64,000 nt of DNA from Echinometra lucunter (taxonomy: Eukaryota; Echinodermata; Echinoidea; Camarodonta; Echinometridae), in the NCBI GenBank assembly GCA_029962745.1, contig CM057158.1:15677173-15741172 (forward strand), read 5' to 3'. The translations under genes and the position numbers were made by a program. Under the pieces are notes generated by a model that saw only the letters and a program-made list of their open reading frames with translations, was not told the DNA's origin and searched no databases. Positions 36,201-44,982 of this stretch are shown here, in pieces. Within the stretch, counting starts at the first letter, position 1. Every line of letters starts with the position of its first letter.

Positions 36201-39200
36201 TAAAAATATGAAATAGCAACTTTTATTTTCTTTTCACAAAGCACAATCCTTTAGATCAGGAAGGAATTTTATGACAATGCACATCCTGTCATAAAAATAT
36301 CTACAGGTACTAATAAACTGGTGGCATAGATAGATAGTTCTGAAGTTTTCTCAGTCCGGGAAAGGTTCTTTGACAGAGTGAGAGGACAAGTTCTCTCATT
36401 TCTTTTCAGTTTTCATTAATAGTAACAAAGAAACAAACAAGACACATTTCAGCTGATGTCTATTCTGTATATATCTCTCTACCTGTCTACAAATGCCTCT
36501 TTTTCATTTCTCCTTTTCTTGCCTTATGAATTACACTGGGAGAAAATTAAACATGTCTTCTATGGGTGTTGTTTATACTGAGATATTTATTCTTACCAGC
36601 AGATCAGAATATCTGTATTAAATGTCAAAGCTCCCGGGCACAGGCAAAGGCAGTATAGAAAGGAAAGCCAAGTCTAAAAAAAGTGTTAACTTAAAAACAA
36701 GTAGCCACTACACTTACCATTTACAATAGCTTTTATCTTGGCAACACCAAAGACATTTTCAGAACATACATGTAACATTTTTTAAAATCACTCATCTTAT
36801 TCTTACCACATGTCACTGCACTCAGCACAGGCCATGTATAGAGCAAAGCCAGGTAAAAAATGACAGGTACTTTGTTCAAAATTGGCAGCCATTAAATGCA
36901 GCATTTACAGGTACAACGGCTTATCTGAAGAAAACTGCTTACAAATTCAGAAAGCATCTCTATCTATAATCTTTCTTCTTCTTACCAGGAGATCATAGTA
37001 TCTGTATTCGATGTCATAGCTCCCTGAAAGGGTGGTGTAGAGGGCAAAGCCTGGCCTTGGGACCAGAATGTTCTGACCAGCATCAGCTAAGACTCCGATA
37101 GACAGGTCAAGAGCTCCTGAACATCCACATGCAAGGATCACATCCTGTAATTGTCAAGAAAATGGAGTAGTGAAGATAATGAATGTGACTTCCAACATAA
37201 TTACAGGAAGTCCCCAAGTTTATCCTGATCGAACATACATGTATAAAAAGTCTCCATCAAAAAAAAGTAATCAATGCAAAAAAAAACTGACACTTATGAC
37301 TGATAACTATAGCCTGCATCACTTGAGACTTCCAACAGACATGTCTAGAGCTCTTGAACTCCACAAATCAAAAGAACATCTTGTAATAACATCTAGCTAG
37401 AAAATATCTAAATACCGGTAATGACGATAGTCACAGCAACCTAATCCTATTCTTCTGTCTTCCAACGTAATGGGTACCCCAAAAAAATCCCACTATCTAA
37501 ATATATACATGAAAGCTAATAATACAGAGGAAATTCCTACCCACAAATATACAAATGATAAATAAATATTGATACAAATAAATGAAGAGACAAAGAAACA
37601 CAAACCTCGGATGTGAGCGGAGCATCTGGATGTGAATATTTCTTGGCTACTGCAGCACGAGCTTCAACATAACCTGCATAATAATGATTTTTTTAAAAAT
37701 ACACACTAGCATCAAATGGAAAATATCTATAAAAACTAAATTACTTTCACTGTTTTGGACAATGCATGGCCCCTGATATTAGTGATATACATGTATCAAG
37801 TACACTATTTGCTTTGAATGACTATCTGTAGACACAATCTTTTGAGTGGCTGGTATCACTACTGGATTCATCCGCTGTCTGCTGATTCAGAGATTATGAC
37901 GATAAAATAATCTCTAGATTCCACAAACAGGTGCACACTTGACTGACACACCTATTCTAAAGAGTAAAAATCACTTCTGCCCACCAGCTATCAATATTAC
38001 TGCAGTTCATATCTTCACGTTGCTCACAGTAGATAATTCATCTAGGTGCTTACCAACAGAAGGACTGTATCCATTGCTCTTGCCCGATTTGAGAGATACA
38101 TTAACAGCATCTACTACATCTTCACTTGGATCAAGGTTGCCAAACTTGGTTGGATCACCTGTAAGGATATACATGTTAAACATTCAAACCATGTTAAGAG
38201 TCTGAAGTATTAGTCCAGCCAGAGATTTTCTCTTAAAATACATAATTTTCTCATACTCAACAAGGTCAAGAGATCATTAATCATTAAACACTTATCAGAG
38301 AGAGAGGGGGGGGGGGGGGGTTGAGGGAGTGTCAAGAATTTGCAACAACAGAAACAAAAAACATATTAATTCAATGAAACTTTCAATAAACTGTTTTCCT
38401 CATTTTTCTGCTTTCATTATTAAGGTAGACTCCCTTTAACCATCATGTAATAAAAAGCAGGTTGGAGTGAAGAGAAGAAGCATCATTGATGACATAGGGC
38501 TGGAAAATAGACTACATGTACAACCCTGCTAAAAATATCTAAAAAGAACATGTGCAAGTACTTCAAGCAAAGTGCAAACTTCTCTATTACAGGTACTAGT
38601 ATACAGAGTGTTCATCAGGGTACTGCCATATGACTGTGAGCATGATAGCTAATATTCCACACACCTGTTTACAGTAAGTGCTAGAAAGGCATTAACCCTG
38701 TATAGAATGATATGATAATGATTTAACACCCTTCCGGCTCCAAACAGACAACATATTGATATCCATCAACACCACCTGTCATTATCTTGTTTACATATAC
38801 CTCTCCCTAGTGAGTATGATCGCATTATGAATCTGGTTGGATCAATGAATCACTTTTCCTGTGATCTAAGTATTAATATACTCCTCCTGCCACATATTCA
38901 TTCATTACAGGCACGCTTGGAGTTTACTTGGGAGACCCCGAAAACTCATTCACTTGGTTTCAAAATCATTAACTCGGTCTGCACAAATAACTTTACTGAG
39001 ATACTGTTCAAACTCTATTTAATACATTTCTCATGCATGCAACTTGAAAAACATAAACAGAGCTACGGAACAAAAATATGAGGAAAGGAACATCAAGTTC
39101 CAGCAGTTTTAGGGTGAAGAAATAATTATTTCTGTGTATTGTAATTCAACTGTTAGATTCACAAAATACACTCAATGGGCAACAATGTTTATATAACAAC

Positions 39201-40885
39201 AAATCGCAAAAGGTAATACATTGTAATTATTAATCCTAAGTCAGAATGATATGTTTATCACTATACTGAAAAACAGGACACTGCTATTGAAGGAACATTT
39301 CTTTATTTTTACTTTGAAATGGGCTGGTAATGGAGCTGCTTCCGCTAGACATATACCAGCATAAATATCTTCATTATAAAGAAGATAGAAATCAAAACCT
39401 ACTGGTACATGAAGAACTTATCATATGAACACCAAGTTATCATGTGACATCTTGTAAGAACAATGTTGGATATAAATATAGATCTAACATACGAGTTTTA
39501 ACTAGAGCTCTCATTGTTCTTTTGAGCTATCTGATATTTTAGTTATCTACAATGCCCGCCAATTCCCATATAGAGTCATATTCAACAGTTTGTAGGAGAC
39601 TAAATGCCACTTGGGGTTTTGTACATTATTTTCTTATTAAAGGCATTGGCTAACTTTGTGAGCAACTGACTTAAAAAATTCTCAAACTAAGATGAAACAT
39701 GTGTATGAGTACTTGTATTTGTACTAAAAAATCCTGAAACCAACCATAATTTGGAATGAAAAAGTGTAAGTTAGACGCAAACGGCGATTTTATTATCCTT
39801 CGTCTCACGAGACAATCACTAAGAGGACCACTTTGCTTGAATTTGAAAATGTCGTTATGTGCCTCCCGCTGCGCGATATGCCAATACACACAGTACGGTA
39901 AGGTGAGTCATACGCGCATGCGCACTCCTTATGTCTATTCTGTATATTTTTCAAACATTGGTTCACATTTTTTATATTTAAAAATACTTCCTGTGGATAT
40001 AATACTTTCAAACTTTCAGACTGATATTTTTACACTGTAACCCTTATGTTTATCCCATTTTCAAGTAACAAAACGAGATTTTTTTAAAATCATAACAATG
40101 TTGACCAATGTCTTTAACCCTTAGTGTACCAAACATAAGATTTTGTACAAGCTGACCTGTTAGTATTTCATCTGAAATTCACTAATAAGAATAAAAAGTA
40201 AAAGCAAACAAGACTTAAATATTCTGTCTTTTAATTTTATGAGGATACATGTATGTATGAGAAAATTTTTACATTTACACGTATAAGCACAATTATTCTA
40301 GAAAGATCACTGTTGTCAGTTTAGAGAGAAAGGCTTTATCTTACATCTCTCCAGAAAATCAGTTTCCATCACCTGCATCAGGGCTCCACACCAATGTTTT
40401 CCGAAAAGGATCCAGAATAAGTTTCAAGTGTCTGCATGTATGGAGCTGAGAGCTCCAGTTTAAATTATTATTTATACATTTGTTTACTTATTTATCTATT
40501 TGTTCTATTTATTTAGTTATTTGTTTATTTATTTATTCATTCATTCATTTATTTATTCATTTATTTATTTATCTATGTATCTATTTTTTTATTTTTTTAT
40601 TTTTTTATTTTTTTTTTTTTTTGGGGGGGGGGGGGGGGAGGAGGGGGTAAAATTCAGGATTACAATTTAGGAGCTCACATTCACACACCCTCTACTCAAG
40701 TTAAGCCCTGCGGGCCTACATTCACACTATCACTTACCAATGGAGAGTGCAATGATATCTTTTTCAGGATTAGGCTCTAGCTTCATACCATCCACGATAC
40801 CACGGATAGGATTGATGGTACGTAATGATGCATCCGATGCTCTCACCTCCCATCTCGGTTTCTTGTTGTGGTATCCGTTCTCCAT
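30087..40885 (-). CDS. TAT: Tyrosine aminotransferase (11 coding exons)
   Basis: Joined coding exons on the minus strand: 40885-40738, 38158-38054, 37673-37606, 37144-36986, 35855-35717, 35127-34992, 34460-34391, 33413-33285, 32456-32373, 30684-30586 and 30224-30087; 1,275 nt, 424 residues. All introns are GT-AG and all phases match. It is a PLP-dependent class-I aminotransferase converting L-tyrosine plus 2-oxoglutarate to 4-hydroxyphenylpyruvate, the first step of tyrosine breakdown. Landmarks: NPIRGIVD (25-32), [11 protein letters not shown] (48-58), [27 protein letters not shown], the PLP lysine K251 in CGGLAKR, PGWRLGW, and R388 (FFRVV) for the substrate carboxylate. Human TAT is about 30 residues longer at the N-terminus. 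The start ATG follows a splice acceptor (exon begins at 40890), so a 5' UTR exon is expected. An LTR retrotransposon lies about 1 kb upstream. Confidence 0.96.
30586..30684 (-). CDS. TAT: TAT exon 11
   Basis: Residues 347-379: [28 protein letters not shown]. Acceptor TTTCAG, donor AAA|GTAAGC. Confidence 0.95.
30749..31338. mobile_element. CTGTATAAG-type element in TAT intron
   Basis: The left end CTGTATAAGCTAATATTTTC is like the MITE at 16206. The right end is diverged (CGCGAAAATTTCAGCTCGTAC). Inner TTTCGCGAG / CGCGAAATTCG motifs are arranged as inverted copies. About 590 bp. Confidence 0.6.
31739..32315. mobile_element. TTAA foldback element (family C) in TAT intron
   Basis: TTAA at 31735-31738 and 32316-32319 flank inverted arms of roughly 205 bp (31739-31945 and 32110-32315) that are almost 90% identical by eye. 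The left starts AGGAGAATGCAACCCAGAC; the right, inverted, starts AGGAGAATGAAACCCAGGC. The unpaired centre is only about 165 bp, so the transcript could fold into one long hairpin. Confidence 0.85.
32373..32456 (-). CDS. TAT: TAT exon 10
   Basis: Residues 319-346: [10 protein letters not shown], then [15 protein letters not shown]. Acceptor CTACCCAG, donor ATG|GTGAGT. 28 codons, phase 0 on both sides. Confidence 0.95.
33285..33413 (-). CDS. TAT: TAT exon 9
   Basis: Residues 276-318: [17 protein letters not shown], then SALPAIFEK...TMDVLK. Acceptor CTCCTAG, donor AAG|GTAAAT. Confidence 0.95.
33468..33946 (+). mobile_element. TTAA MITE family B, copy 2 (full length)
   Basis: TTAA flanks (33464-33467, 33947-33950), left end AGGGGGTACCCAATG, and an inverted right end related to AGTGATTACACAATG. 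The middle carries GGTACCCACTTTTACGTCA facing TGACGTCAAAGTGGGTACC, then a third GGGTACCCAC...ACGTCA copy. 479 bp, in the TAT intron upstream of exon 9. Confidence 0.85.
34391..34460 (-). CDS. TAT: TAT exon 8
   Basis: Completes Arg252, then [16 protein letters not shown] and GAFEEE (253-275). Acceptor TTTACAG, donor GAG|GTTAGT. Confidence 0.95.
34746..34798. repeat. Perfect 16-bp stem hairpin, copy 1
   Basis: GCCAGAAGGGCATTAA (34746-34761) and its exact inverse (34783-34798) around a 21-nt loop. A diverged, inverted relative is at 38690-38738. Confidence 0.85.
34992..35127 (-). CDS. TAT: TAT exon 7 (PLP lysine)
   Basis: Residues 207-251 plus two bases: [15 protein letters not shown], then [12 protein letters not shown]251 forms the Schiff base with PLP. 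Donor AAAAG|GTATGA. Confidence 0.95.
35278..35435. repeat. ATTGGCAA-type MITE, copy 1
   Basis: Bounded by CAAATTGGCAA and ATTGCCAATTAAG in inverted orientation. Inner ATAGAATGTGG and AAATTGCCAATTTGAAC segments match the inverse of 62005-62177. Confidence 0.6.
35717..35855 (-). CDS. TAT: TAT exon 6
   Basis: Residues 161-206 plus one base: [10 protein letters not shown], then [28 protein letters not shown] is the PLP-ring loop with the conserved Asn. Confidence 0.95.
36594..36685 (-). pseudogene. TAT: Decayed duplicate of TAT exon 5, 3' half
   Basis: Downstream of exon 5, in the following intron, the segment reads GSFDI, stop, YRYSDLL followed by a donor GTAAGA, against [13 protein letters not shown] in the real exon. 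A GAA codon has become TAA. The GGCTTTCCTTTCTATAC part matches the PGFALYT codons with small changes. Confidence 0.78.
36806..36868 (-). pseudogene. TAT: Second decayed duplicate of TAT exon 5, 3' part
   Basis: Contains CTGGCTTTGCTCTATAC (PGFALYT in exon 5) and ends in the donor-like GTAAGAATAA, the same downstream context as the other relic, but lacks the GSYDI...DLL part. It lies between the other 3' relic and the true exon. Confidence 0.6.
36986..37144 (-). CDS. TAT: TAT exon 5
   Basis: Residues 108-160: [33 protein letters not shown], ending YYDLL. Acceptor ATTACAG, donor CTG|GTAAGA. Phase 0 on both sides and 159 nt long, so duplication or swapping of this exon keeps frame. Decayed copies lie on both sides (see pseudogene entries). 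Confidence 0.95.
37313..37388 (-). pseudogene. TAT: Decayed duplicate of TAT exon 5, 5' half
   Basis: Upstream of the true exon 5, in intron 4, a segment starting GATGTTCTTTTGATTTGTGG and running through GAGCTCT.GAC.TGTCT..GGA.GTCT aligns with the first 70 bp of exon 5 at roughly three-quarters identity by eye. The acceptor AG has become AA, the frame is shifted, and an in-frame TAG is present. Confidence 0.75.
37606..37673 (-). CDS. TAT: TAT exon 4
   Basis: Completes Gly85, then [12 protein letters not shown]...APLTSE (86-107). Acceptor TATGCAG, donor GAG|GTTTGT. Confidence 0.94.
38054..38158 (-). CDS. TAT: TAT exon 3
   Basis: Residues 50-84 plus one base: [18 protein letters not shown], then [10 protein letters not shown]. 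Acceptor CTTACAG, donor GTTG|GTAAGC. Confidence 0.95.
38690..38738. repeat. Hairpin repeat, diverged copy 2
   Basis: GCTAGAAAGGCATTAA and TTAACACCCTTCCGGC flank a loop resembling the inverse of the 34.7-kb copy, including the TATAGAATGATATGA segment and a nearby GTTTGGAGCC (inverse strand). Confidence 0.7.
39641..40113 (+). mobile_element. TTAA MITE family A, copy 2 (full length)
   Basis: TTAA at 39637-39640 and 40114-40117. The left end AGGCATTGGCTAAC and inverted right end AGACATTGGTCAAC form the terminal repeats. 473 bp, non-coding, in TAT intron 2. Confidence 0.85.
40465..40645. repeat. (TTTA)n tract followed by poly-T and poly-G
   Basis: Imperfect TTTA/TTCA tetranucleotides, then poly-T and a poly-G run at about 40623-40638, immediately downstream of TAT exon 2's donor side. 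Confidence 0.9.
40738..40885 (-). CDS. TAT: TAT exon 2 (first coding)
   Basis: Residues 1-49 plus one base: [14 protein letters not shown], then the conserved [10 protein letters not shown] and ALSI. The frame stays open further upstream, but the acceptor at 40891 makes the ATG at 40885 the likely start. Confidence 0.9.
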
Positions 40886-41447
40886 TGCTCCTAATAGAGG
40901 AATATGTTCTAAACAAGATGGATGACGCTGTAGATGAAGTGAAGAGACATACACATGGTTGGGTAGTGAGTGATTCAGCTATGGAGAGTTCTAAATCAGC
41001 TCTTAAATTCTCACAAAATAAAGCTCTAACAAAAGAAAAAAAAACAATAATAAAAGAACCACACATAGTTGAAATCTTGAACAGTAAAAAATAGGTCACT
41101 TGCAGAAAGAAAAAGGCTTTTTTGCTCTGTCTGGATAAGTACAATCACTAAATGATTACAAACTGAAGTAATTATAGAAGTGTTGAACAGAGAAATACAG
41201 AGACACAACCAGAATGGACACAACTCAGTCTACCACACTCTTGTGGAATGGGGCAGATAGATGTTTAGGAACAGATATTGCGGGGAAGAATGTGTATACA
41301 AACACGAATGGATAACAAGAAGATTTATGACAAAATTTATGACAAGGGACTAAAAAGATAGGCAAAACTTATAAAAAGAGAGTTAACTGTGAACAAGAAA
41401 GAGAAAAAGAGGGGGGGATGAAAATGATATTTAAAGTTGATGAGCAT

Positions 41448-41460
41448 ACTTACCTGTTTG
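41448..41460 (-). other. TAT: Inferred donor of TAT 5' UTR exon 1
   Basis: CAAACAG|GTAAGTATG on the minus strand, exon ending at 41454. It is the natural partner for the acceptor CTCTATTAG at 40891-40892, just before the TAT start codon. The 5' end of this exon is not determined. Confidence 0.55.
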
Positions 41461-42459
41461 ATTGTTCACGTGCAAGCTAAGCTGGTATGAAGGTGATCAG
41501 TAATAAGCTTGATTTATTGACCCTTGAGATCTTCTTGATTCTGAATGAGTACTTTGAATTTCAATTTGACCAAATGAATTATCTGTTGACAAAATCAAAG
41601 AAGATTTTACTTACTTAACTGACCAAAGTCTGATTTAAACATTTAAAGATAAGTTCAGTGCAGGTCACACACTAAGTACTTTGAAAGATATTATCTTGTT
41701 ACTTGAAGCTCTCTAGTTGTTACAAAAGTATGGTCATGTACAAAGTTCTTCTTTTTATCAAATTCACTTATACAATGACAAAAGTTTCCGTAAGAAAAAT
41801 AAACTAATTAAAGAAAACGCATTTAAATAATTTTGGAATTTGATCTTAGTCTGATTTAATCATGACTTATGGGTCATGAGTTAAATTGTGAAAGTTTGAT
41901 TATGCAGTTAGTTAGTTGGTACAAAGTATCAAATTTACGAGAGAAGTATTATCATTCTTTGCTACTAAATGAACTTACATAATCAGCGTTCTTTTGGAAG
42001 ACAAAACATTTTTTGATGCCTAAAAGAGAACATGGAACTTCATGTTTGATTATCCCATTCGTGACAGGAATTATTTAAAGCCTAATTTGATCAGCTTTTA
42101 TTCTTCAAATTGGCAACACCAACATTCTTATTTTATTGCTACATTTTTCTTATTAAACGTCATGTATCTGAAATGAATATAAATTGACAGAAATTATGAT
42201 GAGAAGTCAAAAAGTTGCCAATTTGCAGGGGAAAACGGTGATTTTAAACTTTCTATCACATTGCCAATTTAAGGATTTTGATGCTTATTTTCCTTTAAAA
42301 AATTTTCAGCATCAAACAACGAATATTGACGCAACCAAAATGGGCACAGTTTGTGTAGAATTTTTTGCTCTTTCTGCTCATGTATTTGGTATGATTTTTA
42401 GGGCTTTGCATCAAAAGATATTAGGCCAAACCACAAAATGTGGACCTCTGTCACGAATG
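41455..42459. other. TAT upstream region
   Basis: About 1 kb between the inferred TAT 5' UTR exon and the LTR element. It should contain the TAT promoter. It also holds an ATTGGCAA-type repeat (42104-42280). I could not identify a TATA box or specific binding site with confidence. Confidence 0.4.
42104..42280. repeat. ATTGGCAA-type MITE, copy 2
   Basis: TCAAATTGGCAACACC at the left and ACATTGCCAATTTAAGG at the right, with an internal AAAGTTGCCAATTTGC. Same family as 35278-35435 and 62005-62177. Confidence 0.6.
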
Positions 42460-42937
42460 TGTAGCCCCCTATTGGTGCCACATATTGAGTGTAGTAACAG
42501 TGACCATCCCTTTAATTCAGTATACAGTATAGATACACATGCTGAATGGATGAGTCAGTGGACTGTGGTTTTCTTGTGAGTGGTACTGAATGGTGATGTC
42601 CAAAATTCTTGGAACAGGGGATGCTGCCCAGTGCCCCCCCCCCCCCTTCACTCTCTTTTGAGGAATCTTCCATAATCTTTATCCAAAAGGGTAAAATAAC
42701 TTTCGTGATAAAAACATTGTTATTATTCACATGCTCATTTTACTTTCATTTCCTTTTATTGTTTATACAATGTTTACAGTCTTTAAGACTGCAGTTGTAT
42801 TTTTTTACCATTGTTATGATATACTGTCGTAGAAATGACTCAGGATAAATAATCACAACCATTTACACCCCCCCCCCCTTTGCTACGATAATGGTATATC
42901 CGATACCAAAATCCAAGATCTTTGTTGGAGCATCTTC

Positions 42938-43018
42938 CTCTTTCACCAAATGAGGATGGAGAAGAAGCATCCTCCAACCATCACTCTCCAATAAATTCTG
43001 TTTTTCTGCCTTTTCAGG
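42938..43018 (+). repeat. 81-bp direct repeat inside LTR, first copy
   Basis: Runs from CTCTTTCACCAAATGAGG to GCCTTTTCAGG and includes AATAAA. Repeated at 43682-43763 in this LTR and at 52173-52253 and 52917-52997 in the 3' LTR. The end looks like a splice acceptor (pyrimidine run then CAG); this copy alone is followed by GTAAGA. Confidence 0.9.
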
Positions 43019-43681
43019 TAAGATCCAAAGTCATTTTTACATATTTGATTATTCTAGTAATCACTATTTTGTTATAATTCATATATATTCTTATTAGATA
43101 GAGGATGGTATAGATTTTAATGGATTTAAATGGATATTTTTAATTAATTGTGACACCATGTGTGCCACACCCTTGTTTTATTGAACACAGTTTGGCAAAA
43201 CTTATTTTAACATATCTGAAGACAGATAAGATAGACATAAGAGTTTATATGACATTTTACTTTAAATAGTATGAATCGTACTAACCATTTTGAACCACTG
43301 TTCATGGTCAAGCACTTGTTGTTCAGTATTGTCTAGCAGCGCGTGCACAGAGCGACTTTTATAATTATAGCCTTTTGAACTTAGCAGCTTACAAACTTTA
43401 AGCAATCTGCGAATACAAAACAACTAAACGGTATTATTCTGGTCAAGCAGGTAGGTCGAGTTCCCTATCTTGCCGCGATAGTACCGTGCGAACTCTAATG
43501 TTTGTGATTAAAGACCCTCCTGAACCTCATTGTGCAAGACCACCATTTGATTTGCATGCGTTTATGTCGATACAGTTTACTAACATAGTTATTTAGAAAT
43601 GTCAGTATGATATTTGTTAATTATTCTTTAAAGATATTTCATGATATTAGTAGCTGAATGATAACTTATTAGTTGAATGTG

Positions 43682-43763
43682 CTCTTTCACCAAATGAGGA
43701 TGGAGAAGAAGCATCCTCCAACCATCACTCTCCAATAAATTCTGTTTTTTCTGCCTTTTCAGG
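43682..43763 (+). repeat. 81-bp direct repeat inside LTR, second copy
   Basis: Same unit as 42938-43018 apart from one extra T, but followed by CTAAAGG instead of GTAAGA. Confidence 0.9.
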
Positions 43764-44318
43764 CTAAAGGTCAACGACCCACCACTTCCCACATCCTAGT
43801 TTCAGCTCTGAGACCCTCTCAGTACTGTTAGATTAATCATAATGTCATATCTATAGAATGTTAGATTTCTTATAGCATTACTATGATATTGTTGTGATTG
43901 CTAGTGACACATTATCTTGATTTGGAACATGTTGTTCCAAATAGATATGCAACTATGAATTGCGTACAATCTTTTGTAAATATGTAAATATTATCCTTGT
44001 GTTTAGTAATAATTATTAAAGGAGCCTATACTTTTCCTTTAATTGATTAGTATGCTTGTAGTTTATTTCGTTTAGGAGAACGTAGTGTTAATAAGGTAGA
44101 TGTCACTTGGATGTTTGTTGTTGATTGAATATGAATGATTGTGTGATGATCTAATATTCATAATAATTAGAATTCCCATCTCTGTAGTCCGACAGGTGGG
44201 GGATTAAATACAAAACAATGTTTTATAACTACATTCAAAGTATTTAAACCTTTAACCTTCCGCTGCGCATGCTTATTTAATGATCCTCCCCCCACCCGAA
44301 AAACTTCGGTGCTACAAT

Positions 44319-44334
44319 TGGTAGCAGAGCGAGG
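44319..44334 (+). promoter_or_regulatory. Minus-strand primer binding site (tRNA-iMet type)
   Basis: TGGTAGCAGAG begins two bases after the 5' LTR. From memory, animal initiator-Met tRNA ends CTCTGCTACCA, which would pair over these 11 bases. Confidence 0.8.
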
Positions 44335-44982
44335 TTTATTCTTTTGTTAGATACTTAGTAATTGTCATGTCTTTTGAATAGAAGTTGTTAAACTTCAGTG
44401 GTAGTATAATCCTTCAGAGAATCTTCTTTTTAGACAGTGAAGTGAGTGTAGGTATTGGAATTGTATAAGTATTGTATGGATATACTTTAAGAAAGTTACA
44501 TTCCTAGTTCAGTTTCGTTTTGTTTGTTTACTTGTGGGATTTCATATCCCCCTGTACCCTCACTTGTATTGCTGTTCTAGTAAGAGGATATATTAGGAGT
44601 GCATAGTAGGTTAAAGAACACCTCTTTTGCTCGTATTTAGTATTTTTGTCTGACCTCTCACTTTTGGTTCATTCAGTAGGGTATAGACTATAGACTAATC
44701 ATTGGATTGTTTATGGTCTCCCAAGTGTTAGTTTACTTTTTTGTTTTGCTCTATGCAATTGACTACAGCTTAGTGACAAATTGCTCTTGCGTTGAATTGT
44801 TGACCCTGTGTGTATTTTTTAGGATTACTGTTTTTTGACAACTAGATTTAGCTTTTGAATACCTTATTCTTGCTCAGTGTACCCCTTTTCTCTCTCTGCT
44901 TTGATTTGGCTTAACACTAGCCCCGTTAGTTGTGAATTATTCATTTATTTTCTCTTGTTAGCTAATTTAATCGCATTTAATC

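Larger units (their letters stand above)
42460..44316 (+). repeat. 5' LTR (1,857 bp)
   Basis: Starts TGTAGCCCCC and ends GGTGCTACA, giving a TGTAGC...GCTACA terminal inverted repeat. It contains two 81-bp direct repeats and AATAAA motifs. Unusually long for a gypsy-type LTR. Confidence 0.96.
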
